From positions 1-63,154 of the forward strand of contig DQIP01000235.1 of assembly GCA_020793565.1 (NCBI GenBank): a stretch of DNA of 63,154 bases. The letters run 5' to 3'. Positions 43,908 to 52,492 of the stretch are shown in pieces; the first letter of the stretch is position 1, and each line of letters begins with the position of its first letter. The stretch comes from Candidatus Methanovorans sp. GTDB taxonomy: Archaea > Halobacteriota > Methanosarcinia > Methanosarcinales > Methanosarcinaceae. The notes under the pieces were generated by a model that searched no databases, had not been told where the DNA came from, and worked only from the letters and a program-made list of their open reading frames with translations. The position numbers and the translations under genes are program-made.

Positions 43908-44978
43908 ATGAGACTCAATACTATACAGTTCCTGACAAATTCATCGTATATGATGAGTATCATCTTTATTCCCCTTTTTGCAGAGTCTCTTGGAGCCACG
44001 TATTTTGAGATCGGCGTAATCAGTGCGATCTTTGGGGCAACATCTTTAATCTCATCATTCATATTCGGCAAAGCGGCAGACATTCATCGTCTCAAAAGCG
44101 TTATCGTTTTGGGCCTGCTAGTATCTGCGATTACATTCTTCCTGCAGGTATTTGCATATGACCCGCTCTCACTTGCGATTGCCAGGGGGTTTGCAGGATT
44201 TAGCGTAGGCATGTATCCGGCTGCCCTTATCGCCTATGTGCATTACCAAAAGCGTAGCATAGGAAAATTCAGTTCATTCGGGGCGCTTGGGTGGATGATA
44301 GGATTCCTGCTGGCAGCACTTATCGGCAACATCATCTACCTGTTCGCGCTGTCCTCACTTTTCTACTGCTTTGCACTTGTCAGCGCACTTCGGATGAAGG
44401 ATATTGAAAGACCCATTATCCATGTCACATATTTCTCAATTGCCACATTCACAAGCAATATTGGCACGTACCTGTCCTTTTTTGTACGGCACAGCGGTGC
44501 AGTGGCTGTATGGACAATATTTCCGCTCTATCTTACATCACTCGGGGCAAGCAAATTCTGGATAGGGGTTATCTATGCGATCAATCCGGCAGTACAGTTT
44601 TTTGTAATGCGCCGGCTTGATGGATATGGGAATGAACGGCTCATAGTCTGGGGACATCTTCTTTCCGTAGTCGCGTTCGCAAGTTATATTGTAGTCCCGA
44701 ATTACCTTTTTGTCATTCCCGGAATGATCATAGTGGCATGTTCGTGGTCTTTTCTCTATGTCGGTTCAAACCAATTGCTTGTTGAGCGCAATATTGACAA
44801 GGCGACCGCTGCAGGTCTCCTGAATTCTATGATTGGTGGGGCAGGGGTCACAGGTGCACTTATTGGCGGGATATTATCACAATTCTACGGATTTGTAGCA
44901 GTACTAATCGGTGCATCCATTCTTTCAATGGTCAGCGTTGTGATTTTTACGGTTTTTGACAGGCCAAAAACGCAATAA
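43908..44978 (+). CDS. MFS transporter
   Basis: The 356-residue protein has about 10-12 hydrophobic helices. The motif-A-like loop FIFGKAADIHRLKSVIVLG between helices 2 and 3 and the RGFAGFSVGMYPAALIAYVHY helix are typical of the major facilitator superfamily. It is shorter than the common 400 residues. The substrate is not evident. It has no operon partner; a damaged partial copy of its 3' half lies 1.1 kb downstream at 45984-46109. Confidence 0.85.
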   Translation: MRLNTIQFLTNSSYMMSIIFIPLFAESLGATYFEIGVISAIFGATSLISSFIFGKAADIHRLKSVIVLGLLVSAITFFLQVFAYDPLSLAIARGFAGFSVGMYPAALIAYVHYQKRSIGKFSSFGALGWMIGFLLAALIGNIIYLFALSSLFYCFALVSALRMKDIERPIIHVTYFSIATFTSNIGTYLSFFVRHSGAVAVWTIFPLYLTSLGASKFWIGVIYAINPAVQFFVMRRLDGYGNERLIVWGHLLSVVAFASYIVVPNYLFVIPGMIIVACSWSFLYVGSNQLLVERNIDKATAAGLLNSMIGGAGVTGALIGGILSQFYGFVAVLIGASILSMVSVVIFTVFDRPKTQ

Positions 44979-45207
44979 TCTTGCAATCTCCGAACAATAT
45001 ACCCATATAAAATCACCCCACCTAATAATATATTTTTTGATCGTGCTACACAATTTCATACATGCCAATCATGAACACTTTGAAACTCACCTCATCTTTG
45101 TATCCCACGTTTAACAAAAATAAAGCAAAAATGGTAACATAATGAGCATCGTTCGTACAAATCGATTTTATTTTAGACTCATCTTTTTAAGTGTAACTTC
45201 TTCCAAA

Positions 45208-45676
45208 TCAAAAGTTGGTTTCTCGTTTCGTACTCACACTTTCGCACATCACCTCGGGCCAATCTATTGTATGATTTATCTCTTTTTTGATAGATAGTAC
45301 CGTTTCATTGTTTAAATCTATGGCAATTTTGTATGTTTCCCCTCCCACCATATGTCCTTCCTTACTCGTGTTCGAAGTTATTATCTCATGATGTTCCCCT
45401 CCGATTCGAAAAAATAATTCTGCGTAAGTTTCGTTCCATATTATTCCACCTGCTAAAGGACATGGTTCACTACCAATCAATTCCTGCACTCCCTCATCTT
45501 TCAAAGCTATATCTCTCGCCTTTTGCCCCCAATCGGTTTTTTCTATTTCAGGCGAATTATTAGTTTCTTGTGTATGGTTTATCAGATTTACTCAAGTATG
45601 CCTGTGTCGAATGTATCAACGATAACCAATATAGCCATAAATGCGAGGATTGAAACAAAAATTATTTTCTTCATTG
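45208..45676 (-). pseudogene. small secreted protein, apparent frameshift
   Basis: An ATG at 45676 starts MKKIIFVSILAFMAILVIVD..., a signal peptide/anchor, and stops after 28 codons. The next frame continues at once as NLINHTQETNNSPEIEKTDW then GQKARDIALKDEGVQELIGS and on to ...VSTKRETNF at 45208. One frameshift near 45590 would join them into ~155 residues. The track shows only the second part as 98 residues from an internal ATG. Whether this is a real mutation or a read error cannot be told here. No family is recognised. Confidence 0.6.
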
Positions 45677-45689
45677 CCACCACTTCTTT

Positions 45690-45823
45690 TCACCATTCAC
45701 CAAATATCAATTGTCCTGATTTGATATAATCAGAATAACCAGCATCTATTTTCATATATCGCCATGTAACTTGACATTATCACCTTTTAGCATACTGCTG
45801 GCGCAACCAAGTAATATAGCCAT
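45690..45823 (-). pseudogene. small lipoprotein relic with small deletion
   Basis: The minus strand reads MAILLGCASSMLKGDNVKLH then GDI-stop, with a lipobox (LLGC). A second frame continues MKIDAGYSDYIKSGQLIFGE to a stop at 45690, just before the next gene. A 2-bp loss near 45770 explains the break. The N-terminal signal is also short. Probably a broken surface lipoprotein gene paired with 45208-45676. Confidence 0.45.
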
Positions 45824-45983
45824 TGCAACCAGTGTCTATAGTTCATATGTTGTGTTATATGACCACCAAAGCGAGTATGATGAGACTGTAGTATATAAGT
45901 TTTCTATGTAGAGTCTCTAACTGCCATGGAATGAGTAAACTCGGGGTCGGTAAGCGTATGGTGGTGCGGTGGTTTGGTGATCT

Positions 45984-46109
45984 GTAGTCGCGTTCGCAAG
46001 TAATATTATAATCCCGAATTACCTTTTTGAACGCAACATCAACAAGGCGACTGCTGTAGGTCTCTTTAATTCGATGGTCGGTGGGGCAGGAGTCACAGGT
46101 GCACTTATT
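45984..46109 (+). pseudogene. fragment of the MFS gene with internal deletion
   Basis: 'gtagtcgcgttcgcaagt..attat' and 'gcgactgctgtaggtctc' match the MFS gene at 44667-44711 and 44783-44868; about 70 bp between them are missing, and several substitutions are present. It is a decayed partial duplicate. 45824-45983 shows no gene. Confidence 0.85.
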
Positions 46110-46157
46110 TCCCCGGTGTCAAAAAACACTAGTGTTCAACGTTTATACCCATGTCAT

Positions 46158-46367
46158 TCATTCAAGAAGTATCTCAACCCTACACTTAAAAAGAATGATC
46201 TTGTTATCCTCCACTTCCACATCGAAATTCTTTACATTAACCTTTGTGATATTCTTTTTGGATTTGAATATCGGAAGTTCCGATGCATCATCCACTGCAT
46301 TTTTCAATGCCGCTTCCCAACTATCCGGGGATGAACCAATTGTTTCTATTATTTTTACTATTCCCAT
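46158..46367 (-). CDS. dodecin family flavin/CoA-binding protein
   Basis: From the ATG at 46367 the protein is MGIVKIIETIGSSPDSWEAA..., ~69 residues. This is the dodecin beginning (K-x-I-E-x-x-G-x-S-x-x-S-W-x-x-A), followed by VDDASELPIFKSKKNITKVN and the last two strands. Dodecins form 12-mers that store flavins, or in archaea riboflavin and lumichrome. The usual aromatic flavin-stacking residue near position 36 is not obvious here. The track start at 46382 adds five codons. Confidence 0.85.
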   Translation of the reverse strand: MGIVKIIETIGSSPDSWEAALKNAVDDASELPIFKSKKNITKVNVKNFDVEVEDNKIILFKCRVEILLE

Positions 46368-46410
46368 GTTATTTGCCTCCACATTCCATTTAGGTTAAAC
46401 CATTATAAGA

Positions 46411-47403
46411 TTATTCCACTTTTCTTGTTATCACCGAACCATCCCGCATGTGGACAGTGATATATTTCTCTTTTTCTTCCTCTATCTCGTACTTGTTGTA
46501 GAGCATCGATTCCACGCGCCCGATATCGAGCAAATTTTTAAGCAGGGAACTGTCCTTGCCTTTCATCCTCGACTTACCGGAAGGTGGACTTGTTTTAACC
46601 TTCTTCTTTGAATATATGGCACCGTCTTTCATCCCGGCACCGACATATCCTTTTGCGTTTTTGAACACCAGCACGCCACCTTTCATGTACGCACCAGCAA
46701 ACTCATCAACCGTGCCAAGTACGATAACAGTCCCGCCGTCGAGGTGTGCACCAGTGTTCATGCCGGCATCGCCTTTGACAATGATCATACCGTGCCGCAT
46801 CAGCAGACCTGTGCCATTATAAGCATCACCTTCGACAACGATACTTGCCATACGACCGCACCGAGCACCGAGGGTTCCGCGAACTATGCCGTCATCCAGT
46901 GTCAAACGCCGTTCCTCTTCATCAAATATATTCGATATAATTGTATCTGTATCAAGACCGTTGTAAAGTATATCGGTGATCGAACGGAACTTCCTGTATC
47001 CCTGCACATCAGATCCGACCTCAATGATGTTGCCCAGGGGCTCTGCCACATCTCCGCTTATATATAGCGTCCCTGATACCATGCCCATACCTGCTTCTTC
47101 GCCAACATTCCCGTCAACGAACACACGTCCTGCAAACTCGGAATTTCCGCTTCCGCCAGAGTGTTTCAGGTTAACACCAAGACTATAGGCAAACCGTGCG
47201 CCTACATCGCCTTTAATGTGAATGTCCGTACCGCCTTTAAGGGCATCCACGAGATCGGAGTAGGTAAACTGTGTACCTGACTGGTCCGGAATAACCGACA
47301 CCGGATCAAGTTGCTGGTTCTGCCAGTGGAAATCAAATGTGTAATCACATATATTATTGACAGGCGCGGTCAGTTCGATCCTGATATCCATTGGTTCCAT
47401 CAC
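46411..47403 (-). CDS. GXGXG-domain protein (glutamate synthase alpha-3 / FwdC-like)
   Basis: The 330-residue protein is a right-handed beta-helix of repeated G-x-x-x-G turns: GTLGARCGRMASIVVEGDAYNG, HGMIIVKGDAGMNTGAHLDGG and TVIVLGTVDEFAGAYMKGGV. This fold is shared by the C-terminal domain of glutamate synthase and by FwdC of formylmethanofuran dehydrogenase. It lacks other GltS domains. Its start overlaps the ferredoxin gene stop (ATGA), so it probably works with that ferredoxin. The actual reaction is unknown; annotations as 'esterase' in methanogens are not supported by sequence. Confidence 0.8.
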   Translation of the reverse strand: MMEPMDIRIELTAPVNNICDYTFDFHWQNQQLDPVSVIPDQSGTQFTYSDLVDALKGGTDIHIKGDVGARFAYSLGVNLKHSGGSGNSEFAGRVFVDGNVGEEAGMGMVSGTLYISGDVAEPLGNIIEVGSDVQGYRKFRSITDILYNGLDTDTIISNIFDEEERRLTLDDGIVRGTLGARCGRMASIVVEGDAYNGTGLLMRHGMIIVKGDAGMNTGAHLDGGTVIVLGTVDEFAGAYMKGGVLVFKNAKGYVGAGMKDGAIYSKKKVKTSPPSGKSRMKGKDSSLLKNLLDIGRVESMLYNKYEIEEEKEKYITVHMRDGSVITRKVE

Positions 47404-47768
47404 CCGTGGATGAGTGTTGGAAGACAGCGCGTGCAGACCCAGAGACTTTCCATTTGATGCCGCATCGGAAGGAGGTACCTTGTATCCTCACCCGCACCAC
47501 AACTGAAACACTTGATAGAAATGTCCGTGGTCTTTTGATGCGCATCCGCCTTTTCGGCATTGAACTCGACGGTCTGTCGCTCTTCAATAGTAATTGCATC
47601 TTCAGGGCATATTCCTATGCAAAATCCCATGCCGTCACAAAGTTCCTCTGATACGACCTTTGCCTTACCATCGATTATCTGGATAGCGCCTTCGGCGCAA
47701 GGGGATACGCACTGCCCACAGCCAGTGCACTTATCCTCATCTATATGTACGATCATACGTTTCACCAT
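47400..47768 (-). CDS. 2[4Fe-4S] ferredoxin with extra cysteine motifs
   Basis: The 122-residue protein has one canonical cluster motif CTGCGQCVSPCAEG and a second CDGMGFCIGICPED (CxxxxxCxxxC spacing), then a C-terminal extension with KCFSCGAGEDTRYLLP and VCTRC that could hold a zinc or third site. It is coupled to the GXGXG gene downstream and 14 bp after the CGGC gene. It likely carries electrons for that set. Confidence 0.88.
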   Translation of the reverse strand: MVKRMIVHIDEDKCTGCGQCVSPCAEGAIQIIDGKAKVVSEELCDGMGFCIGICPEDAITIEERQTVEFNAEKADAHQKTTDISIKCFSCGAGEDTRYLLPMRHQMESLWVCTRCLPTLIHG

Positions 47769-47782
47769 TTATCTCATCTCCT

Positions 47783-48130
47783 TTAGTGATGTGTACCTTC
47801 AACAATCTTTATTCCCGCGTCTGTTATTGTCTTTCTGATTAAATCGATATGCGGACACTTCGGGTAATTCTCCATCTGCATGCATGAGCTCAAATGAACC
47901 ACATCAGCACCGTGTTTCTTAATTGATTTTACCAGGCGATAGACGCGTCGCCCTGAACAGCCTCCGCATGTAAAAAAGGCTATCATCTCCGTGTTTTCGT
48001 CATAATCTTTAAAATACATCTTCCGTTTGTTGAACGCAATGAAACATCCAACACCTGGACAGGTTTCTGATATTATATCGCACCTGACCACTGCGACCCT
48101 GGTTGGCTTTTTTTCTGTGATGATCTTCAC
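47783..48130 (-). CDS. CGGC domain protein
   Basis: The 115-residue protein has the FFTCGGCSGRRVYRLVKSIK motif and DVVHLSSCMQMENYPKCPHI, both conserved in the CGGC family, which is thought to bind metal or an Fe-S cluster. It starts the three-gene leftward set CGGC-ferredoxin-GXGXG. Function is unknown; together they look like a small redox module. Confidence 0.85.
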   Translation of the reverse strand: MKIITEKKPTRVAVVRCDIISETCPGVGCFIAFNKRKMYFKDYDENTEMIAFFTCGGCSGRRVYRLVKSIKKHGADVVHLSSCMQMENYPKCPHIDLIRKTITDAGIKIVEGTHH

Positions 48131-48576
48131 CTCGTTCTAAACATTCATTTATGTCATAATAATCCTGACGGAAATCAGACGCATATTTGCGCCTAGGATT
48201 TTACTCCGCCACTAGATATTTGATTAGTCGAAAATCAGATATAAGGATTTTCGGATTTTATCAACATAATAATGATAACTATCAGATGGTGTTTATGTTG
48301 CTAGTGTAGTGTCAACTATCAAATGTCATATTATTTTGCCGAAACTGAAGAGATCGGAGTTCCAGTTCCCATCATAGATAGGACATTTCACTACTGCCAA
48401 TCCACAATCCAAACATACAATTCTAAGATCTGCAAATACGACACCGCTTGAAAACAGTATTGTATTTCATATTTATAGTGTTGGAACATGCCGCGCTTAA
48501 GCGAGTATGGTCCCGTCGTTTTTCACATCTGCCTTAACCTTCCGTTTAGCAACATTGTATTGTTGAGATGACACTA
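48131..48576. mobile_element. 446-bp spacer holding a decayed mobile-element relic
   Basis: The part ~48308-48576 begins 'gtgtagtgtcaac' and ends, on the opposite strand, 'gtagtagtgtcatctcaac', which look like short inverted ends. The right ~85 bp match 39243-39330. Inside, the minus frame reads VVFADLRIVCLDCGLAVVKC then PIYDGNWNSDLF, a zinc-ribbon-like protein piece with no start. I take this as the remains of an insertion element. 48131-48300 shows nothing. Confidence 0.5.
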
Positions 48577-48876
48577 CTACCCTCTTCGCTTTTCCAGCTC
48601 TGATACAATATCTTTTAGTTTCACATCATTTGCTGCAAGCATTACAAGCAGGTGGAACAGCAGGTCTGAAGATTCGTAGATTATCTCCTCGCGATCCCTG
48701 TTCTTTGCCGCAAGTATGACCTCGATCGCTTCTTCACCTACTTTTTCAAGTATCTTGTCCATTCCTTTGCGATGGTTCAGGAGCGAGCATACATATGACC
48801 CTTCTATAGGGTTATTTTTGCGGTCAAGTATAATATCGTATATCTCATTTAGAATTGACAGGTCGGCATCTGACAT
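48577..48876 (-). CDS. hisE: phosphoribosyl-ATP pyrophosphatase
   Basis: The 99-residue protein shows the MazG-like helical motif: [53 protein letters not shown] and [14 protein letters not shown], where the ExxE..ExxD acidic residues bind Mg2+. It hydrolyses phosphoribosyl-ATP to phosphoribosyl-AMP, the second step of histidine synthesis. It stands alone, without other his genes. Confidence 0.95.
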   Translation of the reverse strand: MSDADLSILNEIYDIILDRKNNPIEGSYVCSLLNHRKGMDKILEKVGEEAIEVILAAKNRDREEIIYESSDLLFHLLVMLAANDVKLKDIVSELEKRRG

Positions 48877-48933
48877 ATTTTAACCTCTATTATTAGGGAC
48901 CAATGATCATGTGTGATCATAGTCCAATGATAT

Positions 48934-49193
48934 TTACTCTGGTGTTTTCCTTACGTATATTATTGTCCCTTTGTATTCAATCCGGAGTATCCGGTGATAT
49001 GGTATCATTGTATCCGGGTAAAGTGTAATAAATGAAGCCCCAATATCTAAGATATTTTTTCCTGATACGGTTTTAGTATCACCTGGTGTACCCTGTGGAT
49101 ATACTGTATGTTGCATTCATTTAATTCCATCATTTTCCATTTCAGTTCGTTCAATATGTCCCTGGAGTGTTTCGATCTGATCACACCATTCAT
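48934..49193 (-). pseudogene. UPF0248 (DUF504) protein with one-base frameshift
   Basis: The minus strand from the ATG at 49193 reads MNGVIRSKHSRDILNELKWK then MMELNECNIQYIHR, and after one missing base continues GTPGDTKTVSGKNILDIGAS to ...KGTIIYVRKTPE. The join lies in a G run ('cacagggtac', 49091-49093) where 'gggg' would restore the frame. Read so, ~87 residues match the UPF0248 family (IHRGxPGD, DIG, IPYHRIL motifs). The track shows only the second half, with a false start. Might be a real mutation or a homopolymer error. Confidence 0.8.
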
Positions 49194-49240
49194 AATCTCA
49201 CCATCCACATGTTGAATGCTGTCAGATTTTTAGACATAAT

Positions 49241-49369
49241 GTCTGTCGGAAAAGTGATAAAATCAAAACACATTGTATTATATGTAGGAGTAAAAACCAT
49301 GCTTCGATTTGCCAAATTTAGTTCACAAATTAGAATACATCAAGATATGGACTTTTCCGACAGCCTCAT
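49241..49369. mobile_element. ~129-bp MITE-like element
   Basis: The left end 'gtctgtcggaaaagt' and the right end 'acttttccgacagcctcat' are inverted repeats (14 of 15 match). The interior is AT-rich and reads as a short frame MLRFAKFSSQIRIHQDMDFS, perhaps a transposase end. The terminus 'gaggctgtc' is shared with 18498-18612. It lies next to the UPF0248 start. Confidence 0.65.
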
Positions 49370-49457
49370 ATTATATATCATTGAAAATAATATATAATAT
49401 AATATTGAACGATCATTTAATATTAATGGATCTTCAATTTATAAAAGGAGTGGAACT

Positions 49458-49880
49458 ATGGAAACCGATATTCACATAAAGGATATAATGACGCGCGGAG
49501 TGTTGACCGTGCCAGTTGAATCAACTGCAGATTATATTGCAGCAGTAATGGCAGACCATGAAGTTTCTGCAGTTGCTGTAGTTGAAAAAAGTGGCGAAGC
49601 TATTGGTATCATATCTGATATGGACATTCTCAGAAAAATAAGCAATATCGATTGGGAAAATACATTGGCAGATGACCTGATGGCACCATCAATTGAATCG
49701 ATCAGCCCTACCTCAACAATAAAGGAAGCTGCCCGGCTCATGTCGAAAAAACATATTCACCGCTTGATGGTCATGTCAGAAAAAAATGTGGGTGCGTCTA
49801 ACCGACCGGTTGGGATAGTAAGTGCGAGTGATGTTGTTAAAAAAATGCTGCAAGAGCGAAATAGGGTAAATACTCGCTAA
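49458..49880 (+). CDS. CBS-domain pair protein
   Basis: The 140-residue protein has two CBS motifs: IKDIMTRGVLTVPVESTADY ... AIGIISDMDILRKI and DDLMAPSIESISPTSTIKEA ... PVGIVSASDVVKKM. One Bateman module binds adenine nucleotides (AMP, ATP, SAM) to sense energy state. A good 'aaggagtgg' ribosome site lies 6 bp upstream. No partner is evident; a four-CBS protein is encoded at 56675. Confidence 0.9.
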   Translation: METDIHIKDIMTRGVLTVPVESTADYIAAVMADHEVSAVAVVEKSGEAIGIISDMDILRKISNIDWENTLADDLMAPSIESISPTSTIKEAARLMSKKHIHRLMVMSEKNVGASNRPVGIVSASDVVKKMLQERNRVNTR

Positions 49881-50086
49881 CACCTGAATCGATTTAAACC
49901 GTAACTTTGCCTAAACAGGCATGTCTTACCTTTATTTTTCGATTTGTTTGCATGTATCCGATCATTTCTGCTATTTTCACATATTATTATTCCCTAATCA
50001 CTGAATATGGATGAATGGGTAAAGAACTGGATGGAAGAGCGGGGAAGCCAGGGCACAAGTACCTTGAAATAAAGATCATAGGCAAA

Positions 50087-50172
50087 AACCACTACCCTGC
50101 CCGGTAACACTCTTGGTCTTTCAACTGGTTTGAATCCGATCTTAACCGCTTTGTTTACAGTTTCTTCAAACT
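50087..50172 (+). pseudogene. duplicate fragment of the methyltransferase gene
   Basis: 'ggtctttcaactggtttga.tccgat' to 'accgctttgtttacagttt' repeats 43165-43255 with ~15% changes. It is the C-terminal part of the methyltransferase at 43148-43729 on the minus strand, and is not expressed as a protein. The rest of 49881-50176 shows nothing clear. Confidence 0.85.
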
Positions 50173-50176
50173 TGCA

Positions 50177-50689
50177 TCACGAGTTTCTTTGATATCTCCT
50201 GAAAAGAAAAATCAGGATTAACATACTCAGGATTAATCCAATGATCGCAGGATTAGTATGGTATGAAATTGTTGATTTATTAAGATTTATGTTTACTGGT
50301 ATTTTCACACCGCTGCCCAGTTTAAGGTTACTATCCGGATTGAGAGCAACTGCATATATTGTTGCATTGAATATTCCTACTTTTTCGGTCAATGGTGTGA
50401 AATGGATGTAGATCTCCTTTTCCTGATATGGTCCAAGTGAGAAATCCGTATTAGTTATTGTTATCCAGTCATTATATTCATCGTCTGTGTATATATGGAA
50501 TACAAGGTCGGCATTATCCGGATTTGAGATGGTAATGTTCTTCTGAATACTTTCACCGTTTTCAATTTCCAATTCAAGTTTTGCAGGACTTGCACCAATA
50601 CCTATGGCAGATACACATAAAGTAAAGATAAATATGTAGCATAATATTGATACAATTCCAATCCCGGCAATTTTAATTTTAAATTTCAT
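50177..50689 (-). CDS. secreted/membrane-anchored Ig-like protein
   Basis: The 170-residue protein has an N-terminal hydrophobic signal (GIGIVSILCYIFIFTLCVSA|IG), one beta-sandwich domain (ASPAKLELEIENGESIQKNI, VFHIYTDDEYNDWITI, PYQEKEIYIHFTPLTEKVGI), and a C-terminal membrane helix (AIIGLILSMLILIFLF) with a basic tail (RRYQRNS). So it is held to the outer membrane face. It follows the DUF4198 gene by 82 bp on the same strand. Confidence 0.75.
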   Translation of the reverse strand: MKFKIKIAGIGIVSILCYIFIFTLCVSAIGIGASPAKLELEIENGESIQKNITISNPDNADLVFHIYTDDEYNDWITITNTDFSLGPYQEKEIYIHFTPLTEKVGIFNATIYAVALNPDSNLKLGSGVKIPVNINLNKSTISYHTNPAIIGLILSMLILIFLFRRYQRNS

Positions 50690-50771
50690 ATTTATATTAT
50701 TATTAAAGGCTTTATTTAAAAACCTTATTGAAAAAAATCATTTTACATCTAAAAAAATAAATGGTCAGGAT

Positions 50772-51998
50772 CTAATTAATAGCTTCTGACCAGATAATTA
50801 TTGTTCCCATCATTTCACCAGAACCGACAAATTCTGCAGGAACATGCAATTGTAGATCCAATGAAGCGAAATTATCCTTCGGGATTATGGTTTTGTATTC
50901 ACCCCATAATGTATCATCTATCTGAAGTCCTGTTGTGTATAATCCACTTGTGTCTTCTACACTCACACTTATCATCAGGTCTTTTGATCCGAGATTCTGA
51001 ATTACAGCAATTTCAACATCACTCACATCATCCGGATCGAGTTCACCAAAGTCAAAGTATGATGGGTTCATATTGAACTGTATCTGGGGCCTTATTTTCG
51101 TGCGCATGGTAGCTGTATTGCTCTCACGAATTTCCAGTAACGTTAAAGCTGTCGAATAAGTATTTCCTACAAAAGCTGTGCTTCCATCAGTATAGTTCTC
51201 TCCATGTGAGAAATCACCATTATATTCCCCGTCCCAGTAATCGCCTGCTGATCCTGCAGTTATCAACCAGTCACAGTCGTCATTTAGTGGCAGTACTGCC
51301 CTGCCATTTTCATCGCATATTGCACTTACTTTTGTATCCCTATCTTTTGTACCTGTTATCATTACGGTACCATTTGGCAGTGCTTTCCCGTCAAATAAGA
51401 CCATGAATTCAAAATCACCGGTCCCTATTGTTGATACATCATCAACGGGAATGATCTCAAATTTCTGTCCAAAAGCATTGTCGTTTCCGTAGAAATTACA
51501 ATTCGTGCTTACAAAGGTTTTCATATATTTGTATGGCTTGGCGAATCGCACTACATGCCAGTCATCTGCCCATTTTGATTTGTCAATTTCATCCCAGTTA
51601 ATTTCACCTTCGAAATAGCTGTAATTGGAATTAGAATTGACTCTTGACCCGGGGCCTGTATAGATCTTGTAAGAATATTCATCTACATGAGTCCCAAGAA
51701 TGGTATATAATCCGACTTGATCTGCTTCGAAATTGGAATACCAGTACATTTCATCTTCAGCTGTTTTGTCAAGAGTAATTCTTGAGCCATCAGGTTCGAC
51801 CAGTTCTGCTGATAAATCATATGGCGGTATACCTTCTTCAACAAAGTTATGTCCTTCAGTAATTCTTATCTCGACGTTCTCATCAAGATCAACGCACATA
51901 GCATCAATCTCCATCCAGGATCCATGAGCACTTGCCATTCCGGTTGTTCCCAACACTATACAAATCATAGCAAATACTATGATAATTTTATTTTCCAT
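50772..51998 (-). CDS. secreted DUF4198 domain protein
   Basis: The 408-residue protein has a signal peptide (IIVFAMICIVLGTTGMASA|HGSWMEI) and a beginning HGSWMEIDA...ENVEIRITEGHNFVEEG, typical of DUF4198 proteins that occur with nickel/cobalt uptake or as periplasmic metal-handling parts. Residues ~170-260 contain an Ig-like strand set (FMVLFDGKALPNGTVMITG), and the end a second sandwich (VIQNLGSKDLMISVSVEDTS). The mature protein begins with His, which could bind metal in an amino-terminal manner. No transporter is adjacent. Confidence 0.75.
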   Translation of the reverse strand: MENKIIIVFAMICIVLGTTGMASAHGSWMEIDAMCVDLDENVEIRITEGHNFVEEGIPPYDLSAELVEPDGSRITLDKTAEDEMYWYSNFEADQVGLYTILGTHVDEYSYKIYTGPGSRVNSNSNYSYFEGEINWDEIDKSKWADDWHVVRFAKPYKYMKTFVSTNCNFYGNDNAFGQKFEIIPVDDVSTIGTGDFEFMVLFDGKALPNGTVMITGTKDRDTKVSAICDENGRAVLPLNDDCDWLITAGSAGDYWDGEYNGDFSHGENYTDGSTAFVGNTYSTALTLLEIRESNTATMRTKIRPQIQFNMNPSYFDFGELDPDDVSDVEIAVIQNLGSKDLMISVSVEDTSGLYTTGLQIDDTLWGEYKTIIPKDNFASLDLQLHVPAEFVGSGEMMGTIIIWSEAIN

Positions 51999-52492
51999 GC
52001 TCTATCATTCCTTTATTTTATTACATAAATCCTATTCATATGTACCTTGAAAACGTGCTGGCGTTAGCAAGGTGTTTTATCAACATTTGTAACACTAATG
52101 AATACATTAGTATTAAAAAGTAATATTACTGTATGACTTTGCTATATTTAATACTATTGTTTTCATCACGATCCAGTTCCACCATTTATGACACTACCGG
52201 TAAGACAAAAGATTTTTGATCGATGTCTCTCCTCCGCCCTTCTTTGCGATCAAGTGGCAGCGCGTCCTTCGATCTGCTTGTTGGCAGCATAGGAATATGT
52301 CACCGGTTCATTTGCCAGGATGGTGGCAAATGCAGACACGGCAGTAGTGGAGGTGCAGATTGGTGATTAGCGGGTGGATGTTGCCGAATGTGTGGTTGTA
52401 ACAGTTTGTCGAATGGAAGAATCGAAACCCCCTCCCGATGCATAACCCTGGTGCGCGAACTACTTATACAAAAATGAATAATACACATTCAC
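51999..52492. other. 494-bp spacer before dapF
   Basis: It has AT-rich promoter-like sequence up to ~52180, then a GC-richer block (52190-52440) of decayed coding look in several frames. I could not recognise a gene or RNA in it. Confidence 0.5.
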
